In this document: positions 25,724 to 32,885 of the stretch, one piece after another
How the letters are laid out: each line of letters begins with the position of its first letter
Position numbering within the stretch: the first letter of the stretch is position 1
Source: an uncultured Eubacteriales bacterium
GTDB taxonomy: Bacteria; Bacillota; Clostridia; Christensenellales; CAG-917
NCBI GenBank assembly: GCA_900545885.1
Contig: URAF01000006.1
Coordinates: 55,765-119,764 of the forward strand
Direction: 5' to 3'
Length of the DNA: 64,000 nt
Made by a program: the position numbers and the translations under genes
The notes under the pieces: generated by a model
Database searches by the model: none
What the model was told of the DNA's origin: nothing
What the model saw: the letters and a program-made list of their open reading frames with translations, nothing else

Positions 25724-26737
25724 GAAAACGAGGCAAAACCTTGAAAAATTCTACTAAATAGTGGGGATTTTGACGTTAAAATGATGGCGATTTCAGGTAA
25801 AATCGGTGCGAAAAATAATTTTTCACTCTTTCCCCGTGTAAAAATTATAGAAAAATTTTGTGTCTTTCTTCCAAATTTTTTCAAGCGAAATGTTACACAA
25901 AATTCTCTGTATTTTTGGTGTGTTTCACAATTGTATGGCTGTATGACTTGATTTGTGTGTGGAATGCTAAGAAAGCGGCAGAAAATCTAGGTTTTTAAGC
26001 AATTTGGCTTGCCAAAATGCTTGTAAAATGCTTTGTTTTATGACGAAGTGTTGGTTGGACGTATATTTTTGGTTGATTTAAGCAGATTAGACAAGGGTTT
26101 TGTTTGTCCAGGATAATGCGGCGATAATTTTGCCTTTTTAGGTGCCGTTTAGATGCCGACTGAGCGGAGTTGTGTGCGAACTATCCAGTTGATTTTATGT
26201 GATATGAAAAATAGACAGTAATTTTGCTGTCTGAAAATGCTTATTTCAATAAGAAAAAGCCTTTATATTGTGCAAATTTAGCTGTTTTGATTGTTGAGTT
26301 CTTATTGAAGCGCTGACGAAAGCTCGCTTAGCGACAGATGTAACGCGCTGCGTAAAAATGTACCCAAGATATATGTAAGTGATGATTTTACCATGAGGTA
26401 TAAAGGTGTAGGGCGCGATAAAGGTTTGTTTTATTGAAAATAAGCATATTGCAAAGCGATGAATTAATGAGTGTGTGCTCATTTTAGGCTTGAATATGCT
26501 GTAAATGCTGTCGTCATAACGCTGTTGTCATGTGTTTTTAAAGTCTAGCGTCAAACGATTTTTAGTGAACGGCGTAAAAAATAGAGCGTAGTGAGACAAT
26601 AATCAGAGTAAAATTAAGATTTAGCGGCGCTATAAAATTGTTCATAAATTAGTGCGATGGCAACAGATTTAGTCAGTATCAAGTTGCGGCGAGGTTTAGA
26701 TGCGCCTATATAGTGGTGCGGTTTTTATGCGTTTTAA

Positions 26738-26746
26738 TGTGGATAA
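26738..26746 (-). promoter_or_regulatory. DnaA box (perfect consensus)
   Basis: TGTGGATAA in the right arm of the gene desert, preceded by TTTTAA as the left-arm box is preceded by TTTTCAA. Confidence 0.6.
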
Positions 26747-27241
26747 CGCAAAATTGTATTTTTGTTGATATTCGGTAAGTTTTGCTTTGTATATGCTTTG
26801 TTTGCGAGTTTCGGGAGAAACAGAAAGGCTGTATAGTTGCAAAACAATATATTGAACGATATCAATAAACATATAAAAGAGAGGTGCTAAACAAATTGAG
26901 TTTCGACGTGCGGCGCGTAATGCACGTTGACCGCTAGGTTGCGTTGGTTACGAGAATAGAGTGCGCGGTGCAAAAGTGTTGAGATGTGGAGTAAGTTGGT
27001 CATTGAGTGTGTGGCGGAGCGTGTGATTTACACGACTGTCTTGCGAAGAGGGGGGGGCGGTGGAGTGACAATTTGTGGTGTACTCAAATGGCGTTAGGCA
27101 GATGTGATAAAGAGCAGATATAATAAAGTGATGGTGCGTAAAGACGGCTTTTAAGTAGAGCGTGTAGAGAAAAGCACGTAAAACTAATATTTGGCACGGA
27201 GAGATGAATTGCGGGAGTGGTGCATGGGTGATGTGTTTTGC

Positions 27242-27274
27242 GGGCGCGTAATGGGCGCGTGATAGGCGCGTAAA
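27242..27274 (+). repeat. three tandem 11-bp repeats before nagB
   Basis: Units GGGCGCGTAAT, GGGCGCGTGAT and AGGCGCGTAAA follow each other exactly. A fourth GGCGCGTAAT occurs alone at 26912-26921. The 11-bp period is about one helical turn, suiting a protein-binding array. Confidence 0.7.
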
Positions 27275-27276
27275 TA

Positions 27277-27290
27277 TTTGTTGCAACAAA
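27277..27290. promoter_or_regulatory. palindromic operator candidate for nagB
   Basis: TTTGTTGCAACAAA is a perfect 14-bp palindrome that overlaps the -35 box of the nagB promoter, the usual place for a repressor site. Confidence 0.5.
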
Positions 27291-27309
27291 ACGCCGAACG
27301 TGGTAAAAT
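27281..27309 (+). promoter_or_regulatory. sigma-A promoter for nagB
   Basis: TTGCAA (27281-27286), 17-bp spacer, TAAAAT (27304-27309); ribosome site GAGAGGTGAT follows. Confidence 0.6.
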
Positions 27310-27330
27310 GGTTAAACGAGAGGTGATAAT

Positions 27331-28230
27331 ATGAGAATTTCCATCGTCAGAAACAGTGCAGAACTTGCCGAAAGAGCGTTTTTCGAAATCAAAAACGTAC
27401 TGAAAGCCAAGCCTGACGCAGTTATCGGGTTCGCGACCGGCTCGACGCCTCTACCTCTTTATGCCAAAATGGTCGACGACCACAAGAAAAACGGTACGAG
27501 TTATAAAGACGTTGTTGCCGTAAATCTTGACGAATATGTCGGCGTCGACGCGAAAGACAAGAGCAGTTTTGCGAGATTTATGCGCGACAATCTGTTTTCG
27601 CACATCGACATCAAGCCCGAAAACACTCATATTCCCAACGGTATGGCAGAGGATTTGCAGAAGGAATGCGCGGATTATGCGGCGTTTGTAAAAGAACATC
27701 CCGCCGACATTCAGATACTCGGAATAGGAGCAAACGGTCATATCGCGTTTAACGAGCCTTACACCAAGCCCGACACCCCCACGCATATTGCAAACCTTAC
27801 GGCAAAGACCAGAGCGGACAACGCCGCGGCATTTAAAAATCCCGCGCTTGTGCCTAATTATGCGTTGACAATGGGTATCAACGAAATTCTCACGGCAAAG
27901 AAAATAATTTTGCTTGCAACGGGCGAAAATAAAGCTGACGCGGTCTTTTCTATGTTGCGCGGACGCGAAGATACGTCTTGTCCCGCTGTTGCGTTGAGAA
28001 AACACCCGGACGTGCTGGTTATTCTTGATAAAGAAGCCGCCGCAAAACTCGACATTTCCGCATGGGAAAACGGTGGAGACGAAGCGGAAGAAGCAGATGA
28101 AGTTGCGGCAAACGATGAAAACGTGACGGCAACCGCACCTGAAACCGCTGCCGACAATGTGGACAAAGACGACGCGACGTCTGATGTCGATGCAGAAGCG
28201 GAAAGCGACGAAAACGAAAGCGAAGAATAA
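27331..28230 (+). CDS. nagB: glucosamine-6-phosphate deaminase with acidic C-terminal tail
   Basis: A 299-residue protein. Residues 1 to about 243 are a complete NagB, which converts glucosamine-6-phosphate to fructose-6-phosphate and ammonia: GFATGSTPLPLYAKM near residue 33, VNLDEYVGV with the catalytic Asp, and GIGANGHIAFNEP with the active His and Glu pair. The last 55 or so residues are an Ala/Glu/Asp/Thr low-complexity tail not found in usual NagB (about 245 residues). It opposes GlmM further right, so the region can direct hexosamine into or out of cell-wall synthesis. Start set by GAGAGGTG. Confidence 0.93.
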   Translation: MRISIVRNSAELAERAFFEIKNVLKAKPDAVIGFATGSTPLPLYAKMVDDHKKNGTSYKDVVAVNLDEYVGVDAKDKSSFARFMRDNLFSHIDIKPENTHIPNGMAEDLQKECADYAAFVKEHPADIQILGIGANGHIAFNEPYTKPDTPTHIANLTAKTRADNAAAFKNPALVPNYALTMGINEILTAKKIILLATGENKADAVFSMLRGREDTSCPAVALRKHPDVLVILDKEAAAKLDISAWENGGDEAEEADEVAANDENVTATAPETAADNVDKDDATSDVDAEAESDENESEE

Positions 28231-28293
28231 TTTTTGTTTTCCGAAAAATAAGAAAAGTTGTCCGATTATTGACAGACAGATTTGAAGAAAGCG

Positions 28294-28321
28294 AAAGCAC
28301 CCGAAAACGGGTGCTTTTTTG
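28294..28321. terminator. terminator after nagB
   Basis: AAAGCACCCG and CGGGTGCTTT pair around AAAA, followed by a T tract; the A run upstream lets it work for the convergent kinase gene too. Confidence 0.85.
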
Positions 28322-28346
28322 TTGTCCTGTGTGGTGGCGGTAAGTG

Positions 28347-29216
28347 TCAGTTCATGCGTTCGAAGTCGCCGATGTAAACTTCGTTGGCAGGTTTTCTGAC
28401 GCGGATAAAAACGTCTCCCGCAAAGTTCACCGCGTCGCCGTCAACGTCGAAAGTTTCAGGGGCGAAGAGTTTGATTTTGAGGTCGGAAACGGATTTGAAA
28501 ACCAGTTTGTCGCCGTGAACTTCTTTGCCGAAGCCCATAAAGAACGCGCGGAAAAGCGGGAAAAAGATTGCGATTTTGCCGAGTAGCCCGCGGACGCGCG
28601 GAGATTTGACCAGCAACAAGTGCACCTTGCCGTCGTCGGCGCGGTAAAGACGGTTGAAACGGAACCCGAAACAGCGCATTGAGTCGATTGCCATAATGAG
28701 GGTATAGTCCCCTTTGAACGTTTCGCCGTCGGCTTCGATTTCGGCGGGTATGCGGTAGACTTTGTATTGTTTTACGACTTCGAGAAGATAGGCAAGAACG
28801 CCCATTTTCTGTTTTTTGCGGATGTCAACAACATATCCGAGGGGAGTGAACGACCCTGCCGCTGCGACGTACCCGAAATATCGGTCGTTTGCTTCGGCGT
28901 ATTCGTACAGGCGGATAAATTCGCTTTCTCCGTGACGGGTGCCTTTTGCTTTTGCGCATTCGTTGAACGTTCCGAAGCCGTAATATATGAGGTTTACGCC
29001 GCATTCCGCACATGCGTTCAGCGCGCGGTTGAACGTTCCGTCGCCGCCGCAAGCGACGACAAGGTCGTACCCGCAGGGCGACCAAACGTCATCTTGTTCC
29101 GTTATTCTTACGACGGAAACATCGTACGCCGCGGAAAATTTTTCGCGGAGTTTGGTTTCGTCTATTTTCGCGGAGCGGCCGCTCATATTGTTTATGACAA
29201 TCAGACATTTTTTCAT
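28347..29216 (-). CDS. diacylglycerol/lipid kinase family protein (YegS-like)
   Basis: A 289-residue protein with the catalytic domain of the diacylglycerol kinase group, which phosphorylates lipid hydroxyls. The nucleotide-binding motif VVACGGDGTFNRAL is intact at about residue 55. The second loop, usually P-x-G-T-x-N-D-(F/L)-A, reads YGFGTFNECAK, a divergent version, so activity or substrate may be changed. The C-terminal beta-sandwich ends with DVDGDAVNFAGD as expected. The promoter predicts a leader of only about 10 nt without a ribosome site. Confidence 0.82.
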   Translation of the reverse strand: MKKCLIVINNMSGRSAKIDETKLREKFSAAYDVSVVRITEQDDVWSPCGYDLVVACGGDGTFNRALNACAECGVNLIYYGFGTFNECAKAKGTRHGESEFIRLYEYAEANDRYFGYVAAAGSFTPLGYVVDIRKKQKMGVLAYLLEVVKQYKVYRIPAEIEADGETFKGDYTLIMAIDSMRCFGFRFNRLYRADDGKVHLLLVKSPRVRGLLGKIAIFFPLFRAFFMGFGKEVHGDKLVFKSVSDLKIKLFAPETFDVDGDAVNFAGDVFIRVRKPANEVYIGDFERMN

Positions 29217-29232
29217 AGTTTTGCCGCGCTTG

Positions 29233-29261
29233 ATTATACCTTATAAACGGTATTCCTACAA
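29233..29261 (-). promoter_or_regulatory. sigma-A promoter for the lipid kinase, with inverted repeat
   Basis: Minus strand TTGTAG (29256-29261), 17-bp spacer, TATAAT (29233-29238). The -35 box lies within an 8-bp inverted repeat, TACAATAC/GTATTGTA, at 29257-29280, a possible operator. Confidence 0.55.
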
Positions 29262-29375
29262 TACCCGTCTGAGTATTGTACTACTATTATGTTCAAAAAG
29301 TTGAATTTTGTCCAAAAATCCGAAGTGCCGACAAAACAAAATTTCGCGGTGTTGCGAATTGAGGTGCATTGCTTA

Positions 29376-29404
29376 TTGCAAAAGAGCGCGGAAATGTATA
29401 GAAT
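29376..29404 (+). promoter_or_regulatory. sigma-A promoter for galU
   Basis: TTGCAA (29376-29381), 17-bp spacer, TAGAAT (29399-29404). Confidence 0.5.
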
Positions 29405-29463
29405 ATAATAAAAGGCAAAACCGAACGAACCGTATCGGGAAAGTCGTGAACAGGAGGGGGCGA

Positions 29464-30369
29464 ATGCAGAAAGTCAGAAAAGCGGTTATACCTGCGGCGG
29501 GTCACGGAACGCGGTTTTTGCCCGTGACAAAAGCCATACCCAAAGAAATGCTGGCGATAATCGACCGCCCCGCCTTGCAGTATGTGGCGGAAGAGGCCGC
29601 GGCAAGCGGCATCGAAGAAATACTCATTATAATAAGCCGCGAAAAGGACGTAATCAAACATTATTTTTCTGCCGAATGCGAACACAGCGTCGCGGAGCGC
29701 GACCTCAACGCGCTGTTGCGAAGAGTTAAATTTTCCTTTGTTTATCAGGACGTAGCGGACGGAACGGCGGGTTCGGCCTTGACGGAGGCATGGGCGGACG
29801 GAACGGCGGGCGCGGTAAGCCTTGCAAGAGAGTTTACGGGCGACGAACCGTTTGCGGTTATGTACGGTGACGACGTCGTAATCAACGACGGCGGCAAACC
29901 TTGTCTCAAACAGCTTATCGAAGCGTACGAACAGACGGGGCGCACCGTTCTCGGAGTTCAGAACAGACCGCCCGAAGAAGCGGCAAAGTACGCGGTTATA
30001 AAGAAAGGCGCGGAGAACGGCAGACTTACCGAAGTGCTTGGCATCATAGAAAAACCTTCTCCCGACAATATGCCGTCCACTTTGAGCAGTCTCGGAAGAT
30101 ATATACTCACGCTCGACATTTACGACGCAATCAACCGCGCGCCCGTATTCAGAGGCGAAAAGTATCTTACGCACGCAATAGACTTGTTGACAGAAAAAGG
30201 GGTTTATGCGTACGATTTTGAGGGAACAAGATACGATATCGGCGATAAGTTCGGATTTTTGCAAGCAAACGTCGAACTCGGACTCAGGCGGTTTGACGGA
30301 AAAATGCGCGACTATTTGCTCGCTCTCGGCGAAGAGCTGAAAGCGCAGAAAGACAAAAAAGACAAGTGA
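29464..30369 (+). CDS. galU: UTP-glucose-1-phosphate uridylyltransferase
   Basis: A 301-residue nucleotidyltransferase making UDP-glucose from UTP and glucose-1-phosphate. The N-terminal loop AVIPAAGHGTRFLPVTKAIPKEM is nearly canonical, with GDEPFAVMYGDDVV as the metal-binding aspartate region and IIEKPSP later; the C-terminal GTRYDIGDKFGFLQANVE is also typical. The ATG at 29464 is chosen because of AGGAGGGGG just upstream; an in-frame extension to 29308 reads as non-coding. UDP-glucose feeds envelope glycolipids and polysaccharides. Confidence 0.95.
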   Translation: MQKVRKAVIPAAGHGTRFLPVTKAIPKEMLAIIDRPALQYVAEEAAASGIEEILIIISREKDVIKHYFSAECEHSVAERDLNALLRRVKFSFVYQDVADGTAGSALTEAWADGTAGAVSLAREFTGDEPFAVMYGDDVVINDGGKPCLKQLIEAYEQTGRTVLGVQNRPPEEAAKYAVIKKGAENGRLTEVLGIIEKPSPDNMPSTLSSLGRYILTLDIYDAINRAPVFRGEKYLTHAIDLLTEKGVYAYDFEGTRYDIGDKFGFLQANVELGLRRFDGKMRDYLLALGEELKAQKDKKDK

Positions 30370-30386
30370 AAATGATGAGAAAACAT

Positions 30387-30420
30387 AAACGCCGACGCGG
30401 GTTGCGTCGGCGTTTTATTT
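30387..30420. terminator. terminator after galU
   Basis: AAACGCCGACGC and GCGTCGGCGTTT form a 12-bp stem with a 5-base loop, then T residues. Confidence 0.85.
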
Positions 30421-30525
30421 GTTTGTTCGGGTGTTTCGTTCGGTTTTTGTTTATCGGTTTTGTGAAGATTTGTTTATTATTTTGCGCGAGGAAAGTCGCG
30501 GCGGGTGTTACCTATTTTATTTGTT

Positions 30526-30534
30526 TTATCCACA
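30526..30534 (+). promoter_or_regulatory. isolated DnaA box
   Basis: A perfect TTATCCACA between galU and glmM, 4.6 kb from the candidate origin. No other box is next to it, so it may be chance or a titration site. Confidence 0.4.
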
Positions 30535-30624
30535 GGTAATTATCGGTTGTGTATCTGTTGCGTGACTACGGTGTTTATCGCAGTAGAGCAGGTGATGTTC
30601 GGGCGGTGTAACCGTATCGGCGGG

Positions 30625-31956
30625 TCAGTTGAGTTCATAGTTGTTGCGAATGAACAGTTCGATACTCCGTGCGGCAAACCGCGCAAGAAAATCGTCTTTG
30701 CTTTCCGCCATTATACGAAGCTTGCTTTCCGTGCCGCTCGGGCGCAACATAACCCGTCCGCTGTCGCCCAGCATATCTTCCACTGTTTCGACATATCGGA
30801 GCAAGGTTTTGTCGCGGGCGATTTTCTCTTTGTTGCAGGTTATTATTTCGGTGTTCGACTGGGGATAGAGGTTGCAGTCGTTGAGCGCGGACAGCGGTTT
30901 GCCGCTTTCCTTGACTTTGCGCGCGAGAAAGGCGCCTGCGAGTATGCCGTCGCCCGTCTGCGAGAAGTCGCGCAGGATTATGTGTCCGGACTGTTCACCG
31001 CCGAGCGACAACCCCGCGTCGCACATTCGGCGGATAACGTTGTGGTCGCCGATGTCGGTGCGAACAAGGTCTATGCCGAGATTTTTGAGGTCTGCTTCGA
31101 CGCCCATATTCGTGTGCAAAGTGCCGACGACGGTTGAAAAGGGCAGGGCGTCCGCGGTTTTAAGTGCGCGGGCGAGAATGAAAATAATCTGGTCGCCGTT
31201 TACGACGTTGCCTTTTTCGTCGCAGGCTATTACGCGGTCGGCGTCGCCGTCGAAACAAAGCCCCATATCGGCGTTGTTGCGCACGACTTCGCGGCACAGT
31301 TTTTCGGGGTGCAGAGCGCCGCAACCGTCGTTTATGAGGTTGCCGTCGCGGGAGTTGCCCGTCGTTACTACCTCCGCCCCCAACGACGAAAATACGGTAG
31401 GGGCAAAATCCGTTGCCGCGCCGTTTGCGCAGTCGAGAACGACTTTCAGCCCGTCAAGCCGTCCGACCGACCGCAGCATTTCGCTGTAACAGTCTATTGC
31501 GCCGGCAACGGGCAGAACGTTTCCGCGTGTGTGCGCATAACAGAGCTTTGCTTCCGAAATGTGCTTTTCGATTGTTATTTCCTGCTCGCGCCCGAGCTTT
31601 TTGCCGTCCGCACCGAAAATTTTGATTCCGTTGTAGCGTGCGGGATTGTGCGACGCGCTGAGCATAACTCCGAACGCCGCGCCCGTGTTTGCCGTAACGT
31701 ACGCCACGCAAGGGGTGGGAACAATCCCGACGTCGAGGACGTTGCCCGACGCGGCAAGTACGCCTTCTCCGAGCGCGCGGGACAGATTTTCGCCGCTTGT
31801 GCGGTTGTCCCTACCGACAACAACAAGCCCGCCTTTTGCCGAATGACCGAGGCTGTTGCCCACAAGCATTGCAAGCCCGTCGGTGAGGTCTTCACCGTAA
31901 ACTCCGCGTATGCCGTCCGTTCCGAAATACCTTTTTGCCGAATTCAGATTTTGCAT
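30625..31956 (-). CDS. glmM: phosphoglucosamine mutase
   Basis: A 443-residue alpha-D-phosphohexomutase that turns glucosamine-6-phosphate into glucosamine-1-phosphate for peptidoglycan precursors. The start KRYFGTDGIRGVYGEDLT is the GlmM hallmark; the phosphoserine loop is VMLSASHNPARYNG; the metal loop is DGDADRVI; the sugar loop GGEQSGHII and the phosphate loop RPSGTESKLRIM follow. Length is typical. The ATG at 31956 has no ribosome site and lies six bases after TATATT, so the mRNA is predicted to be leaderless. An upstream in-frame codon at 32043 is rejected as it precedes that promoter. Confidence 0.96.
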   Translation of the reverse strand: MQNLNSAKRYFGTDGIRGVYGEDLTDGLAMLVGNSLGHSAKGGLVVVGRDNRTSGENLSRALGEGVLAASGNVLDVGIVPTPCVAYVTANTGAAFGVMLSASHNPARYNGIKIFGADGKKLGREQEITIEKHISEAKLCYAHTRGNVLPVAGAIDCYSEMLRSVGRLDGLKVVLDCANGAATDFAPTVFSSLGAEVVTTGNSRDGNLINDGCGALHPEKLCREVVRNNADMGLCFDGDADRVIACDEKGNVVNGDQIIFILARALKTADALPFSTVVGTLHTNMGVEADLKNLGIDLVRTDIGDHNVIRRMCDAGLSLGGEQSGHIILRDFSQTGDGILAGAFLARKVKESGKPLSALNDCNLYPQSNTEIITCNKEKIARDKTLLRYVETVEDMLGDSGRVMLRPSGTESKLRIMAESKDDFLARFAARSIELFIRNNYELN

Positions 31957-31962
31957 AGTGCC

Positions 31963-31992
31963 AATATATTCCGCCCATGGGCAGAGCGTTAA
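31963..31992 (-). promoter_or_regulatory. glmM promoter, predicted leaderless
   Basis: Minus strand TATATT at 31963-31968, six bases before the ATG. The -35 is weak: TTAACG at 31987-31992 with an 18-bp spacer. Confidence 0.5.
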
Positions 31993-32049
31993 AACTTTTG
32001 AAAATTTGCACGGTCTTGCGAAAAAAATAAAAATTTTTTGCAAAAACTA

Positions 32050-32077
32050 TTGACACGGGGAAAGAATGTGCTACAAT
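32050..32077 (+). promoter_or_regulatory. sigma-A promoter for hsp20
   Basis: TTGACA (32050-32055), 16-bp spacer, TACAAT (32072-32077), directly followed by the CIRCE element. Confidence 0.8.
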
Positions 32078-32078
32078 G

Positions 32079-32105
32079 TTAGCAATCAAAGGGCGAGAGT
32101 GCTAA
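32079..32105. promoter_or_regulatory. CIRCE element (HrcA operator)
   Basis: TTAGCAATC, nine bases, GAGTGCTAA. The consensus is TTAGCACTC-N9-GAGTGCTAA, so there is a single mismatch in the left arm. It starts two bases after the -10 box, so HrcA binding would block transcription until heat shock. Confidence 0.93.
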
Positions 32106-32174
32106 CAGTCAAACAGATAGACTGCCAGCGCAGAAAATACGCCCCGACAAAAAACTGAAAGGAGTGTGCAAATT

Positions 32175-32606
32175 ATGAAGAATTATATTACCAGATACAA
32201 CAACAATCATCCCCTCGACTTTTTCGGAGACGCGTTTGACGATTTCTTCCGTCCGCTGTTTTACGACGAGAAACTCGATTCGATGAAGACCGACATCAAG
32301 GAAACCGCGACCGCTTACGAACTCGACGTCGAAATGCCCGGTTTCGACAAAGAAGATATCAACATCGATGTCGAAAACGGTTATATGACTATTCGTGCCG
32401 AGAAGAAAGAAAAAGAAGAGAGCGGCAAAGAAGAACACCGTTACGTGAGAAAAGAGCGCAGTGTATCTTGCCAGAGAAGCTACTACATCGGCGACACCGA
32501 AGAGAGCGACATCAAGGCAAAATACGACAAAGGCGTGCTTACCGTTACCCTGCCCAAGAAAGAGGAAAAGAAACCCGAAGGCAAGAAGAACATTGCCATT
32601 GAATAA
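32175..32606 (+). CDS. hsp20: small heat-shock protein Hsp20
   Basis: A 143-residue alpha-crystallin-type holdase chaperone that keeps unfolding proteins soluble. The alpha-crystallin domain runs from about residue 38 (TDIKETATAYELDVEMPGF) to about 130, with the edge-strand AKYDKGVLTVTLPK near the end and a short KKPEGKKNIAIE tail that carries the I-x-I-like contact. The N-terminal YITRYNNNHPLDFFGDAFDDFF is typical of clostridial Hsp18. The ATG at 32175 follows AAAGGAG; a GTG at 32166 is too close to that site. Controlled by CIRCE. Confidence 0.95.
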   Translation: MKNYITRYNNNHPLDFFGDAFDDFFRPLFYDEKLDSMKTDIKETATAYELDVEMPGFDKEDINIDVENGYMTIRAEKKEKEESGKEEHRYVRKERSVSCQRSYYIGDTEESDIKAKYDKGVLTVTLPKKEEKKPEGKKNIAIE

Positions 32607-32680
32607 CAGAAAACAGCGTTCAGCGTGCGATTTTGCCCGATGAACCGTCATATATGTCGATAATTCATCCTTCCCCCTGG

Positions 32681-32710
32681 AAAAAGACCCGCAAGCCGCG
32701 GGTCTTTTTT
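32681..32710 (+). terminator. terminator after hsp20
   Basis: AAAAAGACCCGC and GCGGGTCTTTTT form a long stem with a 5-base loop, followed by T residues. Confidence 0.85.
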
Positions 32711-32885
32711 TGTGCTGTTTGTAGTTGCGAACGGTTTTATAGCCAACTGAAAAATCGGGAAAACACAATCGTCCCAAACAAAAATCGGGCAGTGTTTCGG
32801 GTTGCGGAATTAATGCGGACAAATCGAAAAACAGGGTGCAATGTATAGAGTGTACAAACTGCAGAGCAATATGCTCTTACGAAAT

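Larger units (their letters stand above)
24313..27330. other. oriC: 3-kb gene desert: candidate oriC and centromere region
   Basis: No gene is supported in 3 kb. The left part (to about 25.9 kb) is A- and C-rich on the plus strand and the right part is T- and G-rich; in sampled 60-base lines G:C goes from 7:14 at 25141 to 18:4 at 26041. Such a switch in non-coding DNA is the mark of a bidirectional origin, with leading strands diverging from about 25.7-25.95 kb. Three parS sites sit at the switch and DnaA boxes lie on both sides. AT-rich tracts at 25800-25920 could be the unwinding element. DnaA boxes are few, so the exact origin remains open. Confidence 0.7.

Noticed and set aside
25243..25884. 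Short minus-strand frames in the origin desert
   Set aside because: No ribosome site, no family pattern, and one runs through the parS sites; treated as non-coding.
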